DNA of 64,000 bases. Source: an uncultured Burkholderiales bacterium (lineage in GTDB: Bacteria > Pseudomonadota > Gammaproteobacteria > Burkholderiales > Casimicrobiaceae). The notes under the pieces are model-generated. The model worked only from the letters and a program-made list of their open reading frames with translations. It was not told the DNA's origin and did not search any database. A program made the translations under genes and the position numbers. Shown piece by piece: positions 1 to 8,895 of the stretch. The first letter of the stretch is position 1. Each line of letters starts with the position of its first letter. Location: assembly GCA_937944385.1 (NCBI GenBank), contig CALDYQ010000009.1:1-64000 (forward strand). The letters run 5' to 3'.

Positions 1-2
1 AG

Positions 3-386
3 CGCGACCTCGCCGCCGCGCTGCGCGGCGGCGCGGCCGGCTACCTGCTGAAGTCGGCCGACAGCGACGAGCTCGCGCAGGCGATCGTGCGCGCCGTGCG
101 CGGCGAAGCGAGCTTCAGCGCCCCGATCGCGGCCCGGCTCGCCGCCGCGTTCGCCGCCGGCTCGCCGCCCGGCGACGGCGACGCCGGCGAGGCGGCGCTC
201 GCGGCGCTGTCGGCGCGCGAGCGCGAGATCCTCGAGCTGATCGCGCAGGGCCAGAGCAACAAGCAGATCGCGCGCGCGCTGTCGATCGCCGAGACGACGG
301 TGAAGATCCACGTCCAGCACATCCTGCGCAAGCTCGGGCTGGCGTCGCGCCTGCAGGCGGCGATGCTGCTCGCCGGCCGGCGCTGA
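3..386 (+). CDS. LuxR/NarL-family response regulator, C-terminal part (5' end outside window)
   Basis: Open frame runs in from the window start (RDLAAALRGGAAGYLLKSADSDELAQAI, receiver end) into the HTH LSAREREILELIAQGQSNKQIARALSIAETTVKIHVQHILRKLG. Confidence 0.9.
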   Translation, partial: RDLAAALRGGAAGYLLKSADSDELAQAIVRAVRGEASFSAPIAARLAAAFAAGSPPGDGDAGEAALAALSAREREILELIAQGQSNKQIARALSIAETTVKIHVQHILRKLGLASRLQAAMLLAGRR

Positions 387-406
387 GGCCGGCGGCCGGC
401 GCCGGC

Positions 407-1309
407 TCAGTGCGACATCAGCACCGGCACCGTCATCGACTGCAGCAGCGTGCGCGTGACGCCGCCGAGCGCGAGCTCCCAGGCCCGGCTGTGACCGTAG
501 CCGCCCATCACGATCAGGTCGGCGTCGATGTCGGCGGCGTGCGACAGCAGCGCCTCGGCCACCGGGGCGTCGGGCGTCCACGGGCGGCGCATGCGCTCGC
601 CGATCGACGGCTCGCGGCTGCGGCGCACCGTGGCCTGCGCGGTCACGCCGTGGCGCTGCAGGTGGGCGACGACGGCGGCGAGCGGGTCGGCCTCGGGCTC
701 CTCGTCGAGCGGCGTCGACGCAGCGTAGGTGACGACTTCGACGTGCCGCGCGCGCACGAGCAGCGGCAGCGCGTCGCGCAGCGCCCGCGCGCTCTCGCGC
801 TTGTCCGACCACGCGAGCAGCACGCGCTCGCCGCAGGTGGCCGCACCGCCGCCGATCGCCGCCCCCCACTCGACGTAGGGGACGAACAGCAGCGGGCAGC
901 CGGCGCCCATCAGCAGCCGCGCGGCGAGCCCGGCGCCGTGCCCGTCGGGCTGCTTCGGGTCGTGCTGGCCGAGCACGATCAGGTCGGACGTGTGCGCCTC
1001 GCGCAGGAGCGCGTGCAGCGGCTCGCCGCGGCCGAGCTCGAGCGGGATCGGCGTGCCGGCCTGCCGTGCCGCGGCGGCGACCAGATCGGTGGCCACCTGC
1101 CGCCGCGCCTGCTCCGCCTCGAGCGTGAGCTGGGCGGCGATCGTCGACGCCTCGGGGGTCAGGTAGGCGCCGGGCTGCGCCGGCTCGACGGCGTACAGCG
1201 CCTGCAGCTGCGCCCCGTGAGTGGCGGCCAGCCCGGCGGCGAGCAGCGCCACCCGGTGCGAGCGCGGGCTGTCGTTGACGTGGACCAGAATGCGCCGGAT
1301 CTCGCTCAT
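407..1309 (-). CDS. Universal stress protein (UspA-type, two tandem domains)
   Basis: Protein from MSEIRRILVHVNDSPRS; ends with DADLIVMGGYGHSRAWELALGGVTRTLLQSMTVPVLMSH, a typical Usp ATP-binding end. Start chosen at the internal Met, not at the longest ORF. Confidence 0.88.
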   Translation of the reverse strand: MSEIRRILVHVNDSPRSHRVALLAAGLAATHGAQLQALYAVEPAQPGAYLTPEASTIAAQLTLEAEQARRQVATDLVAAAARQAGTPIPLELGRGEPLHALLREAHTSDLIVLGQHDPKQPDGHGAGLAARLLMGAGCPLLFVPYVEWGAAIGGGAATCGERVLLAWSDKRESARALRDALPLLVRARHVEVVTYAASTPLDEEPEADPLAAVVAHLQRHGVTAQATVRRSREPSIGERMRRPWTPDAPVAEALLSHAADIDADLIVMGGYGHSRAWELALGGVTRTLLQSMTVPVLMSH

Positions 1310-1416
1310 CGCCTGCCTTCCTTGCGTCGTTCGTCGTGTCGCCCCGCGGACCGTCCGGCCGATGGTAGTCGCATCCGTGCCGGGGCCGGCAGCCGCGCCG
1401 CGGCGCGCGCCCGGCG

Positions 1417-4110
1417 ATGACGGCCGAGGCACCGCTGCCGCCACGGGCGCCGCCGACGGCGTGGCACGCGCTGGACGCCACCGCCGTCGTCGAGCGCCTG
1501 GCCACCGACGCCGAGCGCGGCCTGAGCGCGGCCGAGGCGGCGCGGCGCCTGGCTGCCCACGGCCCGAACGCGCTGCGCGAGCCGCCGCGCCGCCGGGCGT
1601 GGGCGATCTTCGCGCGCCAGTTCCACAGCCCGCTGATCGCGATCCTGTTCGTCGCCGCCGCGCTCGCGCTGGCGCTCGGCCACCTCGGCGACGCCGGCGT
1701 GATCGTCGTCGTCGTGGTCGTCAACGCGCCGATCGGCGCGTTCCAGGAAGGGCGCGCCGAGCGCTCGATGGCCGCGCTGCGGCGGCTGGCCGAGCTGCAG
1801 GCGCGCGTCGTGCGCGACGGCGTCGAGCAGGCGCTGCCGGCGCGCGAGCTGGTGCCCGGTGACCTGCTGGTGATCGTCGCCGGCGACGCGATCGGCGCCG
1901 ACGCGCGCCTGCTCGAGGTGCAGCAGCTGCAGGTCGCCGAGGCGGCGCTGACCGGCGAGTCGGCGCCGGTGGCCAAGCTCGCCGCTGCGCAGCCCGAGGC
2001 CACCGGGCTGGCGGACCGGCACGCGATGGTCCACGCCGGCACGCACGCGACGGCCGGGCGCGCGCGCGCCGTCGTCGTGGCCACCGGCGACGCCACCGAG
2101 GTCGGCCGCATCGCGGCGCTGACGGCGCACGCCGTCGAGCCGCCGACGCCGCTGGAGCGCCGCATCGCCCGGTTCGGGCGCTGGCTCGTCGGCGCCGCGC
2201 TCGCGCTGTTCGCGCTCATCGTCGCCCTCGGCCTGCTGCGCGAGGTGCCGCTGGCGGACCTGCTGATGGTCGCGATCAGCCAGATGGTGTCGATGGTGCC
2301 CGAGGGGCTGCCGGTGGCGATGACGATCGCCCTCGCGGTGGGCATGCAGCGCATGGCCGCGCGCGGCGCGATCGTGCGGCGGCTGTCGGCCGTCGAGACG
2401 CTCGGCTCGACGACGGTGATCTGCACCGACAAGACGGGTACGCTGACGCGCAACGAGATGACGGCCAGCGCGCTGTGGCTGCCGCCTCGGGCCGACGGCG
2501 GGCGGCTGGTCGAGGTCGGTGGCAGCGGCTTCGCCCCGCGGGGCGCGTTCGGCGTCGATCCGGCCGATCCGGCGCTGCAGGCCCTGCTGCGCGCCGCCGC
2601 GCTGTGCAACGACGCGCAGTTCGCGGCCGGCGCCGACGGCGCGCCGCGCGTGGCCGGCGACCCGACCGAGGTCGCGCTGCTGGTGCTGGCGGCCAAGGCC
2701 GGCATCGACGTCGCCGCGCTGCGCGCGCAGGCGCCGCGCGAGGCCGAGCTGCCGTTCGACTCGACGGCCAAGCTGATGGCCACGCGCCACCGCGAAAGCG
2801 CGAGCGCGCCGCGCGTGGTCTTCGTGAAGGGTGCGCCCGAGGCGGTGCTGCGGCTATGCAGCGCCGACGGCCCCGACGTGCGGCACGCCGCGCGCGCGAG
2901 CGCCGAAGCGATGGCCGCGCGTGCGCTGCGCGTGCTGGCGGTGGCGCGCGTCGACGACGACCCGCTCGATGCGGCCGACGGCTTCGACGCGCTGGCCGGC
3001 CGCGCCCACCTGCTCGGCCTGATCGGCGAGATCGACCCGCCGCGCGACGAGGCCGGCCCGGCGGTGGCGGCCTGCCGCGGCGCCGGCATCCGGCCGGTGA
3101 TGGTCACCGGCGACCACAAACTCACGGGCCTTGCGATCGCGCGCCGGCTCGGCATCGCGCGCGACGGCGACCTCGCGCTTTCCGGCGAGGAGCTCGAGCG
3201 GCTCAACGAGGCCGAACTCGCCGCCGTGCTCGACCGCGTGGCCGTGTTCGCGCGCGTGCAGCCGGCGCAGAAGCTGCGCATCGTCGAAGCCCTGCAGGCG
3301 CGCGGCGAGACGGTGGCGATGACGGGCGACGGCGTCAACGACGCGCCGGCGCTCGCGCGCGCCGACGTCGGCGTGGCGATGGGCGTCACCGGCACCGAGG
3401 TCGCCAAGAGCGCGGCCAAGATCGTGATCACCGACGACAACTTCGCCACCATCGTCGGCGCCGTCGAGCAGGGGCGCGTCGTCTACGCGAACCTGAAGAA
3501 GGTCATCCTCTACCTGTTCGCGACCTCGGTCGACGAAGTCGTCGTGCTCGTGCTCGCGCTGCTCGGCGGCTATCCGCTGCCGCTGCAGGCGGTGCAGATC
3601 CTGTGGATCAACATCGTCACCGAGGCGACGCTGACGGTGAACCTGGTGATGGAGCCGCCGCACGGCACCGCGATGCAGCGCCCGCCGGTGCCGCGCGACG
3701 ACCGCCTCGTCGACCGCGCGATGCTCGGCCGCATCGTGCTGATGGCCGGAGCGGCCGTCGTAGCGACGTTCGGCTGGTTCGTCTGGCGGCTCGCGGGTGG
3801 CGCACCGATCGAGGTCGTGCGCACCGAGACGTTCACCGTGCTCGCGATGTGCCAGTGGTTCAACGTCGTCAACTGCCAGTCGGCCAAGCGCACCTCGCTG
3901 ACCGGCGCGCTGCTGCGCAACCGCTGGCTGCTTGGCGGGCTGGCGCTGAGCGTCGCGCTGCAGGCGGCGGTGGTCTACACCGCGCCGATGAACGCGCTGT
4001 TCCACACCGTGCCGATCCCGGTCGCCGACCTGCTGCCGATGGTCGCCGCGGCCAGCCTGGCACTGTGGGCCGAGGAGGCACGCAAGCTCGTTCGGCGACG
4101 CCGGCGATGA
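1417..4110 (+). CDS. Cation-transporting P-type ATPase (P2 type)
   Basis: Motifs VPEGLPVAMTIALAVGMQRMA, CTDKTGTLTRNEMT, MTGDGVNDAPALARADVGVAMG; N-terminal cation ATPase domain and C-terminal TM region. Confidence 0.95.
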   Translation: MTAEAPLPPRAPPTAWHALDATAVVERLATDAERGLSAAEAARRLAAHGPNALREPPRRRAWAIFARQFHSPLIAILFVAAALALALGHLGDAGVIVVVVVVNAPIGAFQEGRAERSMAALRRLAELQARVVRDGVEQALPARELVPGDLLVIVAGDAIGADARLLEVQQLQVAEAALTGESAPVAKLAAAQPEATGLADRHAMVHAGTHATAGRARAVVVATGDATEVGRIAALTAHAVEPPTPLERRIARFGRWLVGAALALFALIVALGLLREVPLADLLMVAISQMVSMVPEGLPVAMTIALAVGMQRMAARGAIVRRLSAVETLGSTTVICTDKTGTLTRNEMTASALWLPPRADGGRLVEVGGSGFAPRGAFGVDPADPALQALLRAAALCNDAQFAAGADGAPRVAGDPTEVALLVLAAKAGIDVAALRAQAPREAELPFDSTAKLMATRHRESASAPRVVFVKGAPEAVLRLCSADGPDVRHAARASAEAMAARALRVLAVARVDDDPLDAADGFDALAGRAHLLGLIGEIDPPRDEAGPAVAACRGAGIRPVMVTGDHKLTGLAIARRLGIARDGDLALSGEELERLNEAELAAVLDRVAVFARVQPAQKLRIVEALQARGETVAMTGDGVNDAPALARADVGVAMGVTGTEVAKSAAKIVITDDNFATIVGAVEQGRVVYANLKKVILYLFATSVDEVVVLVLALLGGYPLPLQAVQILWINIVTEATLTVNLVMEPPHGTAMQRPPVPRDDRLVDRAMLGRIVLMAGAAVVATFGWFVWRLAGGAPIEVVRTETFTVLAMCQWFNVVNCQSAKRTSLTGALLRNRWLLGGLALSVALQAAVVYTAPMNALFHTVPIPVADLLPMVAAASLALWAEEARKLVRRRRR

Positions 4111-4194
4111 AGCCCGGCCCGGCGAGGGGTTCATGAAACTGTCATGAGGCGCCGAGAACAATGCCAGCTTTGTCCCGATCCGATGGAGCCCTCG

Positions 4195-5142
4195 ATGAAA
4201 CGTCGTCTCTTCGTCACCGTCGCCTCCGCGGCCCTGCTGCCGGCGCTCGCTTTCGCGATGGACCCCCGCTACAAGGACGCCGACGGCGACCTCGTCGCCG
4301 ACCCGCCGACCAACCCGGCCGAGTTCGTCGACCCGCCGGTGCTCGTGTTCTCGTACACGCCGGTCGAGGACCCGGCCGTCTACGCCAAGGTGTGGGACGG
4401 CTTCGTGCAGCACCTGGCCAAGGTCACCGGCAAGCGGGTGCAGTTCTTCCCGGTGCAGAGCAACGCGGCGCAGATCGAGGCGATGCGCGCCGGCCGCCTG
4501 CACGTGGCCGGGTTCAACACCGGCTCGAACCCGCTGGCCGTCGCCTGCGCCGGCTTCGTCCCGTTCGCGATGATGGCGAGCAAGGACGGGCGCTTCGGCT
4601 ACGAGATGGAGATCATCACGTACCCGGGCAGCGGCATCGAGAAGATCGAGGACATCCGCGGCAAGAAACTCGCGTTCAGCGCCGAGACCTCCAACTCGGG
4701 CTACAAGGCGCCGGCCGCACTGTTGCGCGACCAGTACAAGATGGAAGCCGGCAAGGACTACACGCCGGTGTTCAGCGGCAAGCACGACAACACCATCCTC
4801 GGTGTCGCGAACAAGGACTACCCGGCCGGTGCGATCGCCAACTCGGTGAAGGTGCGGATGGAAGCGCGCGGCGCGGTCAAGCCCGAGCAGACCAGGGTGA
4901 TCTACAAGTCGCAGACCTTCCCGACCACGGGCTACGGCCACGTCTACAACCTCAAGCCCGAGCTCGCGGCCAAGGTCAAGGAAGCGTTCTTCTCGTTCGA
5001 CTGGGAGGGCTCGGAACTGGCCAAGGAGTTCAACAAGTCCGAGCCGCCGCAGGAAAAGTTCATGCCGATCACCTACAAGCAGTACTGGCAGGTCGTGCGC
5101 GACATCGACAAGGCGATGGGCGTGAGCTACGCCTGCAAGTGA
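4195..5142 (+). CDS. phnD: Phosphate/phosphite/phosphonate ABC transporter substrate-binding protein (PhnD-like)
   Basis: Signal peptide [21 protein letters not shown]; PhnD-type sequence [35 protein letters not shown]; followed by phnC and two phnE. Confidence 0.87.
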   Translation: MKRRLFVTVASAALLPALAFAMDPRYKDADGDLVADPPTNPAEFVDPPVLVFSYTPVEDPAVYAKVWDGFVQHLAKVTGKRVQFFPVQSNAAQIEAMRAGRLHVAGFNTGSNPLAVACAGFVPFAMMASKDGRFGYEMEIITYPGSGIEKIEDIRGKKLAFSAETSNSGYKAPAALLRDQYKMEAGKDYTPVFSGKHDNTILGVANKDYPAGAIANSVKVRMEARGAVKPEQTRVIYKSQTFPTTGYGHVYNLKPELAAKVKEAFFSFDWEGSELAKEFNKSEPPQEKFMPITYKQYWQVVRDIDKAMGVSYACK

Positions 5143-5152
5143 GGCCCGCAGC

Positions 5153-5977
5153 GTGCTCGCGATCGAAGGGCTGACCAAGCGCTATTCGACCGGCGATCTG
5201 GCACTCAAAGGCGTAACGCTCACGGTAGCCGCGGGCGAAGTGTTGGGTCTCATCGGACCCTCGGGTGCTGGCAAGTCCACGCTCATTCGCTGCGTGAATA
5301 GATTGGTCGAACCGACCTCAGGAACGATTCGCCTCGACGGCGTCGACCTCGCTGCGCTGCGTGGCGCGCGATTGCGTGCCGCGCGCCGTCAGATCGGGAT
5401 GATCTTTCAGGAATACGCCCTCGTGGAGCGGTTGACCGTCATGGAAAACCTGCTTTCTGGGCGTCTGGGTTACACCGGCTTTTGGGCGAGTTGGTTTCGC
5501 CGTTTTCCAGCCACCGACATCCTGCGGGCATATGAGTTACTCTCGCGCGTAGGGCTTGCTGGGATGGAGAACAAGCGCGCGGACGCCCTCTCCGGCGGAC
5601 AACGCCAACGCGTGGGGATCGCGCGGGCACTCATGCAGGACCCAAAACTCCTATTAGTCGATGAGCCCACCGCCAGCCTCGATCCGAAAACTTCACGGCA
5701 GATCATGCGACTCATTCTCGACCTCTGCCGCGAACGTGGCTTAGCCGCGATCGTGAATATCCACGACGTCGTGCTGGCTACGGAATTCCTGCCCCGGATC
5801 GTCGGGTTGCGCGCTGGCGAGGTCGTGTTCGACGGTCCAGCCGCCGAGGTGGATCGGGCTGTATTGACCCGAATCTACGGCGACGAGGACTGGACAGCGA
5901 TCACGCAACGGCTTGCGTCTCAGCGCGAACGCCGGGATCGAGATTTCGAAACCGAACTCGAAGCAGAAGCGGCATGA
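5153..5977 (+). CDS. phnC: Phosphonate-type ABC transporter ATP-binding protein
   Basis: Walker [10 protein letters not shown], signature [15 protein letters not shown], Walker [17 protein letters not shown] start; ATGA overlap with the next gene. Confidence 0.93.
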   Translation: MLAIEGLTKRYSTGDLALKGVTLTVAAGEVLGLIGPSGAGKSTLIRCVNRLVEPTSGTIRLDGVDLAALRGARLRAARRQIGMIFQEYALVERLTVMENLLSGRLGYTGFWASWFRRFPATDILRAYELLSRVGLAGMENKRADALSGGQRQRVGIARALMQDPKLLLVDEPTASLDPKTSRQIMRLILDLCRERGLAAIVNIHDVVLATEFLPRIVGLRAGEVVFDGPAAEVDRAVLTRIYGDEDWTAITQRLASQRERRDRDFETELEAEAA

Positions 5978-6792
5978 GCGCAGACTTGGCGGTTACTGCG
6001 GAGAGGCAGACAACCTGGCGGCGTCCGCCATTCATTTTGAATGCATGGCTTCGTTGGTCGTTGATCGTCGGAGCGTTCGCATACCTCGTGCTGGGAATCG
6101 GTTCGCTCGAAGTGAACTGGGCGCGGGTCGTCCAAGGTTTGGAGCGTGGTTATCTCTTCGTCAAGGCATTTCTTTCGCCAGACTTCGTTTCCCGCTGGGA
6201 CGACATCCAACGCGGCTTCATCGAGAGCCTCACGATGACCGTCACCTCGACCGCTGTCGGCGTATTGCTGTCGATCCCTGTTGCCATCGGAGCAGCGACG
6301 AATCTCGCTCCGCGCTGGATCTATCTTTTCTGTCGGGGCTTCATCGCCATCTCTCGCACCCTCAACGAAATCATCGTTGCCATACTGTTGGTCGCGATGT
6401 TCGGTTTTGGGCCCTTCGCGGGTTTTCTGACCCTGACCTTTGCAACGATCGGGTTCATGGCGAAGCTGCTCGCCGAGGATATCGAGGAGATCGACCCCGA
6501 TCAGCTTGACGCACTGCGTGCCACGGGCGCGACCTTCTGGCAAGGGCTCGACTTCGGCGTCCTCACCCAGGTCTTGCCACGTCTCATCGGGCTGTCGATG
6601 TACCGGCTCGACATCAATTTCCGTGAGTCTGCGGTCATCGGGATCGTCGGTGCCGGTGGCGTTGGCGACACACTCAACACCGCAATGGACCGCTATGAGT
6701 ACGGCTCGGCCGCGGCGGTCATTCTGGTCATCATTACCATCGTCATGGTGGCGGAGTACACCTCCGGTCTGCTCAGGAAACGCATCCAATGA
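5974..6792 (+). CDS. phnE: Phosphonate-type ABC transporter permease (first copy)
   Basis: Multi-TM; permease loop [61 protein letters not shown]. Confidence 0.92.
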   Translation: MSADLAVTAERQTTWRRPPFILNAWLRWSLIVGAFAYLVLGIGSLEVNWARVVQGLERGYLFVKAFLSPDFVSRWDDIQRGFIESLTMTVTSTAVGVLLSIPVAIGAATNLAPRWIYLFCRGFIAISRTLNEIIVAILLVAMFGFGPFAGFLTLTFATIGFMAKLLAEDIEEIDPDQLDALRATGATFWQGLDFGVLTQVLPRLIGLSMYRLDINFRESAVIGIVGAGGVGDTLNTAMDRYEYGSAAAVILVIITIVMVAEYTSGLLRKRIQ

Positions 6793-7610
6793 CCACTGCG
6801 ACGACCGAGCACGCAGCGCCGGCGCAATGGCGTAGACGTGCGCCACGAACAGAGCTTCTGGTCTTCGGGGCATGGGTATTTGCGCTTGCGTTCGTCAGCT
6901 GGTGCTTCCAGGTCATGACGGCCGAAACCATCTGGTCGTTCGTGACGGACGCGCCCAAACAGGCCGCCGACATCGGCGGCCGTATGATTCCCCCGGACTG
7001 GGGCTTTACCCGCGAACTGCTCTGGCCTCTCTGGGAGACGCTCAACATCGCCACCTTGGGCACGCTGATCGGCATTGTGATCGCAACACCGGTCGCCTTT
7101 CTCGCAGCCCGGAACACAACGCCAAGCGCGCTCTTCGTTCGACCGATCGCGCTTCTCATCATCGTAGCGTCGCGCTCGATCAACTCACTGATCTGGGCAC
7201 TCCTTCTCGTCGCCATTGTCGGACCGGGTCCTCTGGCCGGAGTCTTCGCCATCGCGCTTCGCTCGATTGGGTTCATCGGCAAGCTGCTCTACGAGGCCAT
7301 CGAGGAGATTGACGAGACACAGGTCGAAGCGATCGATTCGACCGGCGCCGCTCCGGCGCAGGTGATGGCCTATGGCATCGTGCCGCAGGTGGCACCAACG
7401 CTCGCCGGGATCAGCGTATTCCGCTGGGATATCAATATCCGTGAATCGACCGTCCTCGGCCTCGTTGGCGCTGGAGGCATTGGCGTCAAACTCGAAGCCG
7501 CGCTCTCCGTACTCGCATGGCCAAAGGTCACGATGCTTCTGATCGTGATCCTCGCGACGGTTGTGGTCAGCGAGTGGATCTCGGCCAGGGTTCGCCAGAA
7601 GCTGCTCTGA
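6789..7610 (+). CDS. phnE: Phosphonate-type ABC transporter permease (second copy)
   Basis: Paralogous PhnE loop EEIDETQVEAIDSTGAAPAQVMAYGIVPQVAPTLAGISVFRWDINIRESTVLGLVGAGGIG; ATGA overlap with previous gene. Confidence 0.92.
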   Translation: MTTATTEHAAPAQWRRRAPRTELLVFGAWVFALAFVSWCFQVMTAETIWSFVTDAPKQAADIGGRMIPPDWGFTRELLWPLWETLNIATLGTLIGIVIATPVAFLAARNTTPSALFVRPIALLIIVASRSINSLIWALLLVAIVGPGPLAGVFAIALRSIGFIGKLLYEAIEEIDETQVEAIDSTGAAPAQVMAYGIVPQVAPTLAGISVFRWDINIRESTVLGLVGAGGIGVKLEAALSVLAWPKVTMLLIVILATVVVSEWISARVRQKLL

Positions 7611-7717
7611 AGAGTTTGTCGACAGGCGGCCTTGCTCGGCGAACGCGCACGGCATATGGCCTGGCGCTCCGAGCCGGCGGACGGTCACAAGAACGGGCGT
7701 AGCCCTACCGTAGATCA

Positions 7718-7748
7718 GACTGCGCTGGGGACAACCCCATCCGCAGTC
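7718..7748. other. Interrupted inverted repeat / hairpin between phnE and TAXI-TRAP genes
   Basis: GACTGCG-C-TGGGG-ACAA-CCCCA-TC-CGCAGTC: 7-bp outer stem, 5-bp inner stem, 4-nt loop. Confidence 0.55.
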
Positions 7749-7831
7749 TCCCTGAGAAGTCGCCTCAGTGGTGTTGCTACTATCCAGAGGCTCTGGCTAA
7801 TCAAGCGCCCATTGCATCAAAGGAGGACTTT

Positions 7832-8803
7832 ATGGCGATTACCCGCCGCGACATGCTCGCGCTCACGGCCACTGCGGCCGCCGCCCCCACGAGTCTGCTC
7901 TCTGGCCCTGCGGCCGCGCAGCAGCAGTTCATCAACGTGTTGACCGGAGGCCAGGCGGGCGTGTACTACCCGCTCGGAGTGGCGCTCTCGCAGATCTTCG
8001 CCAAGGAAATCCCGAACGTCCGGTCGACTGCACAGGTCACCCGGGCCTCGGTCGAGAACCTGAACCTGCTGCAACAAGGCCGTGGCGAACTCGCCTTCAC
8101 GCTCGCCGATGCGCTCTCCGATGCGTGGAGGGGCAACACGGATGCCGGGTTCAACCAGAAACTCGACAAGCTGCGCGCAGTGTCGGCCACGTACGACAAC
8201 TACATCCAAATCGTTGCCAATGCGGACAGCGGCATCCGCACGCTCGCCGATCTGAAGGGCAAGCGCCTGTCGGTGGGTGCGGCGCGTTCAGGGACCGAAC
8301 TCAACGCTCGCGAGGTGCTGAAGGCCGCCGGGCTCAAATACTCGGACCTCGCAAAGGTGGAGTATCTTCCCTTCGCCGAGTCGGTCGAACTCATGAAAAA
8401 CCGCCAGCTCGATGCCACGCTTCAGTCGGCGGGCTTGGGCGTGGCCTCGATTCGCGATCTCGCGACCGCGATCAAGATCAACGTGGTAGCCGTGCCGGCC
8501 GACGTCGTGACCAAGATCGGAGACCCGGCGTATCAGGCCTCCGTCATCCCGGCCAATACCTACACTGGACAGACGGCCGATGTGCCCACCGCGGCCGTAC
8601 CGAACTTCCTCGTCACGCACAGTGGCGTGTCCGCAGACCTGGTCTACCAGATGACCAAGGCGATGTACTCGAACCTGGAGACGCTCTACGCCGCGCACAA
8701 CGCCGCACGTGCGATCAAGCGCGAGAATGCGCTCAAAGGCGTGGGCATTCCGCTTCACCCCGGTGCCGAGCGCTACTACAAGGAAGTCGGCCTGCTCAAG
8801 TAA
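7832..8803 (+). CDS. TAXI-family TRAP transporter solute-binding subunit
   Basis: Signal peptide (ITRRDMLALTATAAAAPTS), GGQAGVYYPLGVALSQIF, upstream of fused TRAP permease; RBS aaaggagg. Confidence 0.9.
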   Translation: MAITRRDMLALTATAAAAPTSLLSGPAAAQQQFINVLTGGQAGVYYPLGVALSQIFAKEIPNVRSTAQVTRASVENLNLLQQGRGELAFTLADALSDAWRGNTDAGFNQKLDKLRAVSATYDNYIQIVANADSGIRTLADLKGKRLSVGAARSGTELNAREVLKAAGLKYSDLAKVEYLPFAESVELMKNRQLDATLQSAGLGVASIRDLATAIKINVVAVPADVVTKIGDPAYQASVIPANTYTGQTADVPTAAVPNFLVTHSGVSADLVYQMTKAMYSNLETLYAAHNAARAIKRENALKGVGIPLHPGAERYYKEVGLLK

Positions 8804-8895
8804 TCGACGATTGACCGATAAGCAACACGAGGCCCGGTCGTCGTGGCTGGGCGTCTCGAAGCTGCGGCATTCCGAGATTCGAGGGGGGGTCGTTC

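Noticed and set aside
2475-4136. Long Arg/Ala-rich ORF on the + strand
   Set aside because: Shadow frame of the P-type ATPase gene; composition is typical of off-frame translation in high-GC DNA.
2854-5178. 774-aa ORF on the minus strand
   Set aside because: Antisense to the ATPase and phnD; no recognisable motifs.
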